A DNA stretch of 64,000 bases from Coffea arabica (lineage: Eukaryota; Streptophyta; Magnoliopsida; Gentianales; Rubiaceae), in the NCBI RefSeq assembly GCF_036785885.1, contig NC_092323.1:11168501-11232500 (forward strand). The letters are read 5' to 3'. This document shows positions 1-12,592 of this stretch, piece by piece (within the stretch, counting starts at the first letter, position 1; the number at the start of each line of letters is the position of its first letter). The position numbers and the translations under genes were made by a program. A model generated the notes under the pieces. It had not been told where the DNA came from, did no database searches, and saw only the letters and a list, made by a program, of their open reading frames with translations.

Positions 1-1169
1 CTTGAAAAATTCATGTTTACATTATTGTATTCACAAGGTGTCATTTTCTTTAGGTATAGTTGCTTACATCTTTTATTACGGCAAATACCTAACAATGCAT
101 AGGCATAATAATTTGGTTTAATCAGGACTTGGGCAGGATCTTAGATAGATAGTTTGCCTGAAAATGACTCTTGGCTGTTCTTAGTGATGCACTTATTTTG
201 TTTTCTATAGAGTAACATTACTGAACAAGATAATTGTCACAAATCTTCCATCTCTCTTATTCAAAGGAAAAGTTTACCATATACAATCACTACTCCCTAT
301 TGATAGGCAATAATTTCTCATATTGATTACATTAGATATTCATTCATAACTCTTACTGAAGGAAATATCTCTCTTTCGTTCCCTTTTACCACACAAACAA
401 ACACTCATTTTCTTGTGGTTCACGTAATTAAGAATTTATAGTTTTTGGTTTGCATAAGCTGATGCAATTAATCCTTAATGAATGAAAATCAATTAGGACC
501 AGCTGAAAATTTCAGAAGAAATGAATTTTCAATCTTGGTCAACTAATTCATTTTTTTGCATTTCTTGAGTGGAATTTAGACCTTGGTTGCACTCAACAAA
601 TTCAGCACTTTTTTTTTTTTTTTTGGAGAATTGGCGAGTTTTAGATAACAAAATAAGAATTTACACTCTAACCGTCAACTTTCCCCTCTTATCTTCCTCT
701 ACAATTCAGCACTTTTGCTCGTGTGAAATATGACACTCATTTTTTTTTGAATCTTTGACGTTCAATGCATTATAAGTAGGGAAATGCTTATACTTCAGGA
801 TAATCAGTATCGTCTGAACATTGAAAAAAAAAAAAAAAAAAAAAGAGCCATGACTGGCTTAATAATCAACTGGGGTGAAGGAGAAAGGAAGAAAAAGGAA
901 CTAGTCATAATTAAGACAGGAAAAAGGGCAAAAAATGATGGCCACGTCAATTTGAAAAAGATAGCATGCATGCAGAAGTAGGAAGGGCCAATTTACACAT
1001 TACCCAAAAGCACAAAAAAGAAAAAAGAAAAAAGAAAAAAGGAGAAGGGCTAATTTAATTCTTTCTCTCAGGAGTATGTCTTTATATATTACGCCTTCAT
1101 TTGATTCACAAAAAGAAAATCCAGCAAAAAAGATAGCAGAATCATCATGGGGATATCCTAATTATACGA
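1..1169. other. 3' flank of the KANADI gene, no gene seen
   Basis: This stretch lies downstream of the stop codon of the minus-strand KANADI gene and probably includes its 3' UTR next to position 1170. It is AT-rich with poly-A and poly-T runs (around 610-625 and 825-844) and an (AAAAAAG)n-like stretch near 1016-1040. The one short reading frame with a start, near 784-981, runs through the A-tract and has low-complexity lysine-rich content, so I do not count it as a gene. Confidence 0.6.
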
Positions 1170-4100
1170 TCATGCAAGCTCTTTTTCAACCCAATCTGGT
1201 CTGCCTAAAGTGAACTCCAAGCTCGGATTTTTACGTTCAAGACTGGGAATTAGATAGCTATTCGGCCGAGAAGAATCACATTCCTGCATCATTTTCCATA
1301 ATACTATCAAGATTCTGCATGAGTTTTGAGGCGTTTTTTTTGTAACCGATCATTCTTTACGAATTAAATTTAGGAAGAGTCACATACCTCTATATGGTGC
1401 CCTGATCTTTGTTCCAATGGCATGGATGAGGAATGTCTGACCCCATTTAGATCACCAGCGGTACTTTGCATCCACCCCTCTCTGCTGCTGAAATTTCAAA
1501 AGAATATGTATCGAGTCAAATTGCAGAACAAGTAGGCATGTATACTCGGGATAAGGGCTGCCGAACCCTTATTTGTGTTTGAATTTGGTAGCTTAGACGT
1601 ACATGCTAAATTACAACAAAAAAAAATAGAATGCTTAGACAAGTGGATTAGCCACTTAAATTCTATCGTATTCAGAAAAGTACTAACAAATGTAGAATGA
1701 TACTTAAATTTCTATGTCAGTTGGCAGGAAAACCTATAATCTTGTTGTCATTGACCGACAAGAAACTGGAAGTGCTTAAAGTTTGAGTTACTATAGTTCA
1801 ACCTTTCACCCCGCTCTTCTAAGCCGAAAAGGAAATTAACAATGGAAAAGCTTTAAAAAGATAGGTTTTGATGTTTGAGATCATCATAAATTTTCCAGCT
1901 CTTTAGAATAGAAGCTCAAGCAATCGACCCCAGCTAGGCAGCTTTATTGGACCTACTGTTTAGGAATTCAATCGAGAGGCTAGCAACTGAGAATTCCCAT
2001 GATCCTAATACAAGATTACATAACTAAGATATATATATATACTTGTTTGATGAATTTTTTTTTTCTATGCAACAATTTCTATACTTTGGTGATCCTGAAC
2101 CACCTGAAAAAGCTATATAGAACCTAGTCAACATTCAAATGTGAGTTTGCATGAAAAGACACCAATAGTTACTGCTTTATTTTGGAGTTCACACATATGA
2201 AGATGTTAAAGTCATTCAAAGGTAATAATGTGTTCTACAAGTACATAAAATCGATAAGGATCTATATCTTGGCACAATAGTTTAGGCCATTTTGAGGCCT
2301 TTTATTTCATAAGTAGAAGTGACAGTGCTCTGGGCAGTTTGGACTATAAAGCAAATAAAGGATCGTACAGTTTGGACTGTCTGCCAATAAATAATTCAGC
2401 CATTTCATGAGTGAAAGACTTGCAAATTTTAAGACTTCATATTCGTTCAATGAGTTAAAAATAAATGCAGGAACTATTTGTCTTGAGGAAAACATAATGC
2501 AGGAACCACGCAGGCATGCAGGACTTTTCATGTTACATGGATGGACAAATTAGATTAGAATCCAATAACAAACTACAAGAAGTGGTATTCATTTTTCCTT
2601 TTTGATAAGCAAGAGGTTTTATTCGGATTTAAGTGAAGTCTATTAAGAGAGAAATGACCTGTGGAGAAAGAAATTTTGCTATTATATTCCTTCGAATTTC
2701 ATTTTTTTTTTTTTTTTTGAAAATATACAATTAGTTGGCTCTTGATGAAACATCGAAATCAAGGGAGTCCTCCATAGGCCATATCAAAGCAGCAATCACA
2801 AAATCAGTACAGCAGAAGTCATTTTCTTCGTCTTATTCTTGACTCTTACTTAGGGCTCCAATAGTTGTAAACTTCATAACTATTTATATATTCAGATGGA
2901 AACTCTATTCGAAATTTTTTTAATCTATTTCATTTTTTGTGAGCATGATACAAGAAACCATCCACAAACAAGACAAAGAGAATAATAAAAAGAATAGCTA
3001 TACCCAGGCTAAACCATCCATCCACAGGTCTGAAATGAAGGCCATAAACGTGCCTTTTATTTATCTTTGGGTTTTAAAGCAACCCTAGTCTTTGGCAGAC
3101 GTGAATTTACATGAACTGCTTTATTGTATTGTACTTGTGCTTGGAAGAAACCTTATTGAGACCTGAAGTTAATTTGAGGCACTTGTGTTCTAACTTCTAA
3201 GCTCCCAAAAGAAGGTGGATCCAAACTCTTCGTACAGTCAAGACCACATGTTTAATCAACCAACTAATTGTCTCATCTTTTTGAACATTCTTTAGCATTA
3301 ACTTTTATCAACCTCTACCAAAAATAAGCTAAGTCTACAAAGTTTTACGGAAAGAAAAAGTGAACTCCTTGACAATAAGGGACAGAAATTGGTGAACCTA
3401 AGAAGGTATTCACATTATGAATTCAAGTAAAAACAAAGAAGAAGGGCACTTGACAAATGCATACAGCAGCGAGATTGAGAGATCATCAGTTCTTCAATTC
3501 CAACAAAAATTCCACGAAAAGCTTGGTTTAAGTAAGATATCAATGACAATTTTATAGTAACAACAATCATACTAATAGTCGTCATACTAATCATAATGGC
3601 AATAAGACAACATGATATAAAAAGTAAAAGTCCATGCACATCACAAACAACTTCTGGTGGTTTTCTACCCAAAAAATAAAAAAGTGTCTTTAAAAAGTAA
3701 TTGTTGAAGGCATATTGAACATCGAAATTTCCAAATCAATTAGCACGTAATTTGGAGGGTCATATGATGAAATAAACCATCTGAATGCAAGCAAACGAGT
3801 ACAATGAACTGACTAATCATGATAACACCAAAAAAAAAAAAAAAAAAAAATTTGGCAGAAGAGAAAATGGAGTCAAAGTAAGGCCAAGGACTTCATCAGT
3901 AGCAGCTCTCTCAGTAGAAGCTGCTATATACATGGCAATGCCTGTTATGTAGTACAAAGATTCAGAAGAAATGCACCAGACACCCTCCAAGATTAGTTAA
4001 ATAATACTTTGAGAAAAGGAGAGCACTTAAGTCAAGACACTGGTCCTTTCTTGTTCCTATATGCAATGTCCTCGTGAAGAGAATTAAAGAAAAGGGTTTA

Positions 4101-6961
4101 AAAAATTAAAATAGTCATAACAGTGTGAACAAATAATTCCAAGGAGAAAAAGAAGAGATAGGGAAGCAGTAGTTGCTTTCCTTATCTTGTTTAACACCTT
4201 TGATTATCTTTCTACCTTTTCCAAATGCCTCTATGAAAAAGCTACATATGTAATCTCAGGTGAAAATCTCTCAAACACCGAGATCATAAAGAACGGAAAC
4301 ACAGACAGACTTAACCCCATCAGTATATAATTAAAAAATAAAAGAAGGGAAAGAAAAAACAAAACAGAACAAAAAAGCAAAAGCTGCCACAGGAATCCTT
4401 TTATTCTTCAAAAATGGCGGACGTGGGTTTGCATTTCTAAGTTTCAGGTACCATGCAAAAGAAAAAGGAAACAAATGCCATCAGTTCATATATACTGCCA
4501 TTCGTTATTTTAAAGCTCTACTTTGGCATTTAACAGAGATTTTCTCATAAAAAAGAATAAACATTTCCATATAATCCCAAAACTTCACCAAATCATCAAA
4601 AAAATTTAATTTATTGGTGATGCTATATAAATACCTTGAGGAGTTACTCCATAAAGTAGTTGTAGTAGAAGGATATTCGGATTCTTGTTGTAATATTGAT
4701 CCATCAGATGGTCCTCTTTGATCAATGAAACGGCGTAAACTGGAACGATCACCACCGGCGCCACTGCCGATTGTAGAGAGATCTTCATCACCTGATCCGT
4801 CTGACTGACCTGCAAGAAAATGTTGAAAACGTCAATGAATATTAATGCTTTATACAGTGCATGCAGATAACGAAAACAAGGACAAAAATTTGCATACATG
4901 GGCGGATTTCAAATATTGGATGGACATAGAGATACATGCATCTTTGAAATCAATATTGTCTAGCCTTAATGTACAACTTGTACAGCAGATGGCGTAAATC
5001 TATCCAGTACCATAAATAATCAGAAGAATAAATGCTGCTATGATAAAAAAAAGAGAAATGCTAAGCCAAGCAATACGAATTACCTGAGGAAGCTGCAGGT
5101 TTGTCAGTGGTTTTAACAGTTCGATACATCTGCATTGGAAAACAGTGATGGATTAAGACAAATTTAAGACCAAGTATAAAAACAATTAAACTTTTCTTTT
5201 TTACAATCTCTCTTCTTTTTTGTTTTTTTCTTGAATGCTCTAACTACACTCATTCAACAGGTGCTACTTTTTTTTTTGTTTTGGGTGGGTGGGGGGGGGG
5301 GGGGGGGTTGGTTTCCGGTTGTTCTGGGAATTCTTTCTGGTCATGTCTTGGTTTCATCATTAATCACGAGGTTGATGTTTGATAAGGTAGTAATGAGCTG
5401 TGTATAATTGAAAAATGATGACTTACTTTTGTCTGTTATCATTCTATTCTATGCAGAACTACTATAATACTTCTCTCTCTTTCTTTCTTGGTTGTTTTGT
5501 GGTTGTGTCTGGTCCTCAGAAAGAAGGTCAGAACTCAGAAGACTAAAACTTCTCTCTCCTTTTCCTGCTTTAATTCATTCATTTAGTCATTCATTACTGC
5601 ATTCATCGGCTATTGTGCCGGAGGGACAGACGGAGACCAAAACAGACATCATAAACCCCAGAGAGAGAAACATCCACGAGAGAGAAAGAGAGACACAAAG
5701 AAAAAGAGTGATTTTGAAGTGAGCCTGAGATTTTTTTCTTTTATCCTTTTTGTTTATCTAAAAATAATTTTCATTTTGTTGTACCTGCAAATGGCTCTTG
5801 ACATGAGCTAGAGTAAGATCTTTCACATCCATTAGCTCGAGAACTGACTTTGGAGTAGCCCCTGAATATTATCAGAATCAATCAAAGATCAAATTTTTAT
5901 GCATCCTTAAAAATAATCAAGACTTCTGGGCTGAAAAAATTGATAGGAGAAAGCTAAACTATTTTAAGAAGAAAGGAAAGAGTTGATAATGTAAAAGTTT
6001 GGAAATTGGACGAAAATATACTTTCATGGCCACCAAGAAGCTCAACAGCATGAACAAACCGGGCATGAAGTGTACTTGTCCATCTCATTCTTGGTGCTCT
6101 CATGCTCCTTTTTGCCGGAAGTTTGGGTAGAAATCTTGATCTCATCATCCCATGGGAAGCATCTGAAGCCCCTAATCCATACTGATTATGATGATGGTGC
6201 AGCTGATAGGATGATGAGAGCCCGAGCCCATTAAACCTTGAAGAAGCCCCACTAGGTTGATGTAGTCGATGATAAGCCGAGGAAGCTGCTGCATTAGGTC
6301 CCCCGGCAGCGTTCAAGATCGATAAATGATCCAAACCACCATTGAAATAAGGTGAAGACGACTGATTAACCACAGAAGCTGATGATGATTGTGATAGTGA
6401 GGATGACCAAGAGGGATAATTGGCCATTGAATAGAAGCCCATCTTTGGATCCTTAACCTCTCTTGTATGATGGTCTAAAGGCAAGAAAGGAAATGAACGG
6501 TTGTGGTTATAAACCGGGATACCCTTTATTGGCCTTAATCCATCTGAAACATCTAGCAATGAAACCCCATGATTGATGTGATTCATCTGCTGCTGGCTAT
6601 TTGGTTGCTGATAAATACTTATGTTTGGTGCCGTTTGGTTGTAAGGGTTTTGAGGTTGGTCTTCATGGTGAAGATGATGAGTTCCTCCACCTGCAAAGCT
6701 TCTATGCCGGCGGTGGTTTTGGTGGCTCTCATCAGTGAGTGAATTTGCTGCTGGATGCGCCAAGGAAAGCTCGGTGTATGCTTGAACCGTGGTGTTGGAT
6801 TTTTGTACTTGTACTTCTCTTCTGGTACTATCGAGATCGAAACAGCTGCTGAGGGGATTTATTTCATCGATACTGTTGCAAATTTGTGAAGAGGAACTAC
6901 AAGGAGGACTAATGTGGAGAGAAAGATCAGGTCCTGGTTTTGAAGATTGTTCAAAAGGCAT
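1170..6961 (-). CDS. KAN1: KANADI1-type GARP-domain transcription factor, six coding exons
   Basis: KANADI proteins are nuclear MYB-like (GARP) repressors that specify abaxial, peripheral identity in leaves, carpels and vasculature and oppose HD-ZIPIII and auxin pathways. Coding exons, read on the minus strand: 6961-6022, 5861-5785, 5129-5084, 4809-4635, 1487-1388 and 1283-1170. Each junction is GT-AG, phases agree, and the sum is 1452 nt, giving 483 residues. The GARP DNA-binding domain spans about residues 287-343 and is split over exons 1-3 (MRAPRMRWTSTLHARFVHAV, then the KSHLQMYRTVK helix). An EAR-like PDLSLHI lies at residues 11-17 and the family C-terminal motif PSLEFTLGRPDW at about 466-477. 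The middle is rich in His, Ser and Gln, as is usual here. The GIPVYNHNRSFPF and MRSRFLPK blocks and the C-terminus point to KAN1 rather than KAN2 or KAN3. The start is the first in-frame ATG, at 6961. The frame is open upstream to a TTG at 7066, but that is not a plausible plant start. The family call is very secure; the KAN1 subtype is likely. Confidence 0.93.
1488..4634 (-). other. Long fourth intron of the KANADI gene
   Basis: This 3147-bp interval separates the exon ending in ...SNSS from the exon starting ...SSREGW. The donor reads AAG/GTATTT and the acceptor TTTCAG/C. It is AT-rich, carries A or T runs (2703-2718, 3831-3850), and shows no coding frame resembling a known protein. No transposon ends with a target duplication were recognised inside it. 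Its size matters for annotation: the last two exons would be missed if the model stopped at the in-frame TAA just past the exon-4 donor (near 4606). Confidence 0.8.
5283..5307. repeat. G-tract in KANADI intron 2
   Basis: Two GGG triplets separated by single T residues are followed by a run of 17 G on the plus strand. The gene is transcribed from the other strand, so its RNA would carry the C-rich complement and the G-rich strand would be the template. The tract could form a quadruplex and is also a likely site of length polymorphism or sequencing error. Confidence 0.85.
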
Positions 6962-7460
6962 ACTTGTTTTTTTTTTTTTTCTTGGTTCTAATTTCTCCTG
7001 GCTATAGTACCTCTTACTCCTCTGCCAAGAAATGGTTGCTTTTCTTTTCTTTATTGGAGAATCCAAAACCCAAAATTTATACGAGGAAACAAGAGTAGTA
7101 GAGCATTAGTGCTATAGCACACACAAGAAAAAGTTCATAAAGACATAAAAGAAAGAAAAGAAAGTTAAACAAGAACCACTTGTTAACTTTGCTTCTTGGG
7201 GGATTTATACCAGGCAGGCAGCAAATTCCCTTGGAGATTGTAAAGCCATAAAAGAAGATCTTGCTCTATTTGCTTTCAAAGCTACAAGAAGAAAAGAGAA
7301 GAGAACTACAACTACTACAAAAAAGTGGAAGCTAGCGACTCTTTCTGAGTTTTAACAAGTTTTTTGTATCCTCTTTGGGAGAGATAGAGAGAGAGATGGG
7401 GAGTTTATCTTTGGGCGTGTCTTGTCTGAAGTCTTAACTAAGCTGTGGTTTGAGGGAATG
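6962..7460 (-). promoter_or_regulatory. Presumed 5' leader and proximal promoter of the KANADI gene
   Basis: This is the sequence immediately upstream of the chosen ATG. It contains a long pyrimidine-rich stretch as read on the gene's strand, including a GA/CT repeat near 7378-7397 that resembles the (GA)n sites bound by BPC factors. No clear TATA box or transcription start could be assigned by eye. The call rests on position and base composition only. Confidence 0.3.
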
Positions 7461-9184
7461 GAATGAAGGAAAGACACAAGAGAAAGAAGGAATTCCAGAA
7501 AGGCATGAATGTAAAGGGAGAGAAAGAAGGGGGGCTGGGGGGTATTGGACCTATTGGTGGTTCCTTCCCTCGAGAGTATATCTCGGAAAATGACACTAGA
7601 AGAACAAGGAGGTCTCCTCTCTATCTCTATTCTCTAGTCAAACCAAGCAGAAAAGCAAGGCATAGCAAACAAGAAAACAAAAAACACAATCACAAACAGA
7701 ACAAGAAAACAAAATACTGCTAATATAAAAAATTAGAAAATTAGTTTTTAAAAAAATAAAAAAAGTTACATTGTCACTTTTTGTTGATTTCCCAAGCTAC
7801 TATTCCTTTCCTTCCCCGTAGTCGACGGGTTAAATTTTTGTGAAAGGGAAAGAGGCTGATTCCTTTTCCCCCACCGTCTTCGCTTCCTTCTCTCTCATTT
7901 CTCACACACGGAATGTTGCATTTTACTATTGTTCGTTTCAGTGGGTAAAGTACATTAAGAACTCTACTTTTGTGCTATAAAAGGCAGGTCAGAGTTGCAG
8001 CCTAAATACATACTATATATTATGTTAGTAATATATATAAACGATCGACTAGTCCTGAGAACTCGATCATGAGATCTTCGATCTCTATTTTTATTTTTAT
8101 TTTTATCAATTTTATCTTTTTGACTCATTAGATCATGCAACTTTTTTTTTTTTTCCAATTTTTTGTACATTAGTTCTAGTTCAGATATATATATATATAT
8201 ATGTAATTATATTTTAATCTCATGGTGTGTATATATATATATAAATATATATATATGTGGAGATAAAGTACATTTGTATATAGGATAGACCGTCGTCCCA
8301 TTGACTTCAGTGATGAGAGCCCACATAACAAAAAGATTGTATTTGTATTGATAGGATTAACATGTGCATAAATCCATAGAAAAACCCACAAATACACCTT
8401 CTAATTCCCTTTCATACTCCCAAATATTCCCTTCTAATCTTTCAACAACTTTGTCTGGCATCATGGGCATTTTTATTAAGTCTTCCTCACATGACCGTGC
8501 ATTTAAACCCCTCATTGACTCCACCACCATCCCCTCTGCCCTCTCCCCCTAATTTTGTTAAGGTTTCCAAAACCCTAGGCTGAATCAATGGGTGAAACCG
8601 GATTTCTTTATTGTCGGCATTCTGTAACTCCACATATTGGGAAGCAATTATTTCTCTGCAACTTCACTAGACATTGCAAACATCTTTGCTTCATTGAATT
8701 TTTAAACCGGAATATGTCTTTACTCCCACTTGCTTCGATGTTACTCTATATCACAAAAGTGGTGGAAGCACCAATTCTGGAAGAGAGTAACTTATCCTAT
8801 ACTGTTCATTTAGACACAGAAAAAAAAAATTATTATTTTTTTTAAAAAAAAAGCGAAGTACGGTCTTTTCTTTTTCTCTTTTTTTTTTTTAAACATTGCT
8901 TCATTACTCTCAATTTGTTCGGAACTGTGGAAAAGACACCCTCTGTAAATGTGTGTACAACATCCGAAAAATCAAAAGACTTGGAAAATTCCTTCCATCA
9001 ATTGTTCTTGATGCTTATAACATACGTAATTTACCGTGTCAAGCTTGATGCATGTCCACGCAAGTACCTTTTCTGCTGTAGCGTAACACTCCACAAGAAG
9101 GCTAACTAAAGTCTCTGGCTTCAAACCTCATACTACATGTAATTGTGCACATGTTGCTTATGGATTTACATTTGTTTGCAAAAA
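7461..9184. other. Intergenic, no gene seen
   Basis: AT-rich sequence with short TA microsatellites near 8185-8202 and 8230-8257. Several short frames start with ATG or TTG (7463-7723, 8364-8552, 8588-8845) but have low-complexity composition and no recognisable domain. I see no RNA gene here. Confidence 0.55.
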
Positions 9185-9376
9185 TAAATTTTTTATTTTT
9201 TGAAAGAAGATTATTTTTTTAAAAAATTAGAATAATTATTGTAACATTTTTTTCGTGATGCGATGTGTGTGAGATCAAGATGTGGTCGAAAAGATAAAAA
9301 AGAAATTGAAAAATGTGTCTGTGATGCGAGTAAAAAAGTTTTCAAATAATAATAACGTATTCAAACACATCCGACA
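9185..9376. repeat. Decayed hAT-like non-autonomous element fragment
   Basis: This segment shares a series of blocks with 11370-11512: TTGTAAC followed by a T-rich stretch, ATGTGTGTGAGAT, and an A-rich block ending in ATTGAAAAATGTGT. It closes with a phrase like CAAACACATCCGAC. Such sequences are common in eudicot genomes as hAT-type MITE remnants. No clear terminal repeats or target duplication could be defined, so the boundaries are approximate. Confidence 0.35.
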
Positions 9377-10507
9377 AAAAATCCAATATCGTATTTGTTT
9401 CCAATTTCGAACGAATAATCTGGCATCTCTTTCCATTTAAGGCCTCATCAGACCAACATGTGATGGTACTCAGTCCTATCTGAACTTCTATCATATGCTT
9501 GGTAACCGATGTTTGATCTTGCAAAACCGATCTGTATAATTTCGATAAAATATTTGTTGTATAAAAGAATTATAATGTTCACTCAATGTGACGGCCTTTT
9601 TGCATAGACAATTGAATGTTGAACATTTTGCTCGAAGGTATTGCTGAATTATTAAAAGTAATGTGGTTAATTAGTTTGATGGACTAATAATCGCATAATG
9701 TTAAAAGGAATAAAAGTTGACATATTCTCATTTCTAAAGCCTTTATCATGATCTACTGAAATATGAAATTTGAATCTCTAGAAATTGGCTTTAGTTAGAT
9801 GATAAAGAAAACATGGAGTATATATATATAAACCTGAATAAGGAAATCAAAAATTAAAAACTTCTATGGTACTTAGATTTACTCATAAGTAATTATACTT
9901 GTATAACGCTGATTAAAAAGTCGACTCATACATTAACCTGTATAATTAAATTTTGGACTTGAAGTTTGGTATAATTTTAATTTTAAGTCCATGGAGTACA
10001 TTCAAGTCGACTCATACGTTGTTACTCCTGCTGCAAGTGCAGTAAAGCTTTGAGCAATCTGTCTTATGACAAGCCACATCTATCTACTTAGCACACAAAT
10101 AAAAAGAAAAAGTCTTTGACTCTTGAAACAGTGAATTTAATAGACTTTTGAAGCTATAATTGAAGAAATTGATCAATGCCAAATTGATCCGTGCATAAAG
10201 AAAAAGAGAAGGAAAAAAAATATATACAAGGAAAAGGACTATACGGGGTCGTTGAGAGAATCAAAGAATTAGAGCAACGAAAATCACAGTTCTTGAAGAA
10301 AACTCCAATTCTCATGTTGTAATTTAATTAGTATATCGCTATCCTAGACTCCTAGTGAATAAGACATTGTCCACCCCACGTAAATGGATTGTACTACCAC
10401 CGTGGAAAAGGCACTGGATAAATCATGCATGAAAATTTCGACTTCTTTTTCAAACCTTTGGACCCAATTTGTGAGTTGACACAACATTGGGAGGGTAGGA
10501 CAATACC

Positions 10508-10567
10508 ACCACATTCTTATTACAGTGTGATCTTAGCACCACATTCTCATTATAGTGTGATCTTAGC
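10508..10567. repeat. 30-bp direct repeat, two copies
   Basis: A 30-bp unit beginning ACCACATTCT and ending GTGATCTTAGC occurs twice head to tail (10508-10537 and 10538-10567). The copies differ at two positions in the middle. It is a local tandem duplication with no sign of function. Confidence 0.9.
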
Positions 10568-11369
10568 ACATTTAGATGTGATTGTGATTATTAGAATCTA
10601 CTCACATGAACACAGTGAAATGAAATTTAAAATGTGCAAACATTGATAATTCGACTATGCTTTGTGAGTACATGCATTTGTAGCTGGGAGTCATGTTATG
10701 CTAATTTTTTGGTTGGAATTGGCAATTACCCATTGAGGCTTTGGATGATTTGACCCATGATTTAGCATGAAATGGAATAAATGTATGTTATATAAATATA
10801 TATTTAGAGATCTATAATATCAAATGAACTTAGTTACAAACTCGTTTTTCCCTCTCTGGTTCCCCGCTGTTGCAATAACCTTAATATAATAGACCAAAAA
10901 AAAAAGGGAAAAGGGATGGAATTCATAGGGGTGAAAGATGGAAGCATGTTAGCTTTATTGGCTTGAGGCTTGAGAATGTATACACCAGGGCTAATTTGCC
11001 AAAAAAGATTTGTAGATTGCAAAATCAATTGGACACTGGACCTGTTTTGTTAATATTATCCAACGACTTATCTTGGCTTACCATAAAGTAAAGATGATTA
11101 TATAAAAGACCAACAAAATTTTGGCTTTTTTTGTCTTTTTTGTTGCGAGGCGTAACAACATAAGCAACGTTAACATTTATTTATGAAAATTTTAGTAGCA
11201 TTATAGATGTTATACTATGAAAATTATAAGAACTTTACCATTCAGACACACATATTCACATATACTCTTACTTTTAAATATTCCTTCCTAAATCTAACTT
11301 TACTTTTTTGAAAAAAAAAATTAAACACTCGAGGTTCATGTTGATTAGTGTCCATTCAAATGAAGACTT

Positions 11370-11512
11370 CTTGTTTGGATTGCAATTTTCTAGAATTTTT
11401 ATAAAAGAAATGTACTGTAACGATTTGATATATGTGAGGTAAAAAAGTGATTGAAAAATGTGTTCACGAAAAACGTAGAAATTTTTTGATGAAAACTAGC
11501 TTTCCAAACAAG
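11370..11512. repeat. hAT-like MITE remnant
   Basis: The left end CTTGTTTGGATTGC is matched in inverted orientation by a right end whose reverse complement is CTTGTTTGGAAAGC. The 120 bp between is AT-rich and shares blocks with the fragment at 9185-9376. The CTTGTTTGG/CCAAACAAG ends are typical of hAT-type MITEs in dicots. A clean 8-bp target duplication is not visible, so the element is old or its ends are slightly misplaced. Confidence 0.5.
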
Positions 11513-11923
11513 GCCGTGCATGAATAATAGCATTGAGGTTGGCATCTTAGTTAATACACCACTTCTGTGAATTTTGAAAAAGAAAATTATTGGATTTTAA
11601 TCTTTCTTATTCATTGTATAACCGTACCTTAGCATCTACTATTGTTATCCTCTTGAGTTCATGAACTGTTGTTATCTTCTTGACTTCATGTGAGCTTGAG
11701 ATTTTCCCATGCCACATGGTCCCAATTAATTCTTGCCAGTCTGAAAAGAATGTATCAATATACGAAAGAGGATGTGGAATAGCTTACTACCAACCACACT
11801 GGTACTGTTCTCCATTCTATACCATTCCCATCAAATGAACCATTTTGCAGTGGGTCCCTAGCAATAAACTTTGAATAGAAAAGCATAAAAGCGTCCAATC
11901 ACATAGTTCTTGCAGAAATTTTC

Positions 11924-11924
<1 letters not shown>

Positions 11925-11970
<46 letters not shown>
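11925..11970. repeat. (TA)23 microsatellite
   Basis: An uninterrupted run of alternating T and A, followed by a T-rich stretch. It is a simple repeat, likely to vary in length among individuals. Confidence 0.95.
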
Positions 11971-11976
<6 letters not shown>

Positions 11977-12592
11977 TTTTGTAGGGTAACTGTGTGAATT
12001 AAGAGTGGGAAAGGAAGATGGAGATTTGAATTCAAGATTTTTAATTTTGAGATCTAAACTTTAGCTACTAAACTAAAGATAGATCATAATTTACGTACAC
12101 TATAAAATTAAATCTTTGCACCCTTTTATGGTCAGATAAATTAAAAAGTTTAGTGCACACAATACAGGTACTTTTTACCTAAGACCTTTTTTAATGTTAG
12201 CTATATGTTGAATATAAAGAGTAAAGAGTATTAGTAGATGGATTAATCTTTTATACATTATCAATGTATACACTATCACCATTAGATGTATGACATTAAT
12301 CTTAATAAAATTTAAAATTCAATCAAATTTTACATATATATCACGTATCCAACCGTAATAATATATACACTGGTAGTATATATAAAATTAACTTTTAGTA
12401 CATATGTACTTAATACATTCAAGTACACTATAAAAGCAATGCCAGGTGTACACCTACAGCACGAGTTTAGGTGCACATTTCATGTATTATTTGCGAGATA
12501 CATAACCAATTGTCATGTAATTGTGGTCCATTTCAATTAAAAACAAAAAGAAATTCGTGATACTTTGCTGTCTTTTATTTTATTATATTATT

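Noticed and set aside
7463..7723. 86-codon plus-strand frame upstream of KANADI
   Set aside because: It is Lys/Arg/Asn-rich with no domain, lies in the 5' region of the opposing gene, and runs through A-rich low-complexity sequence.
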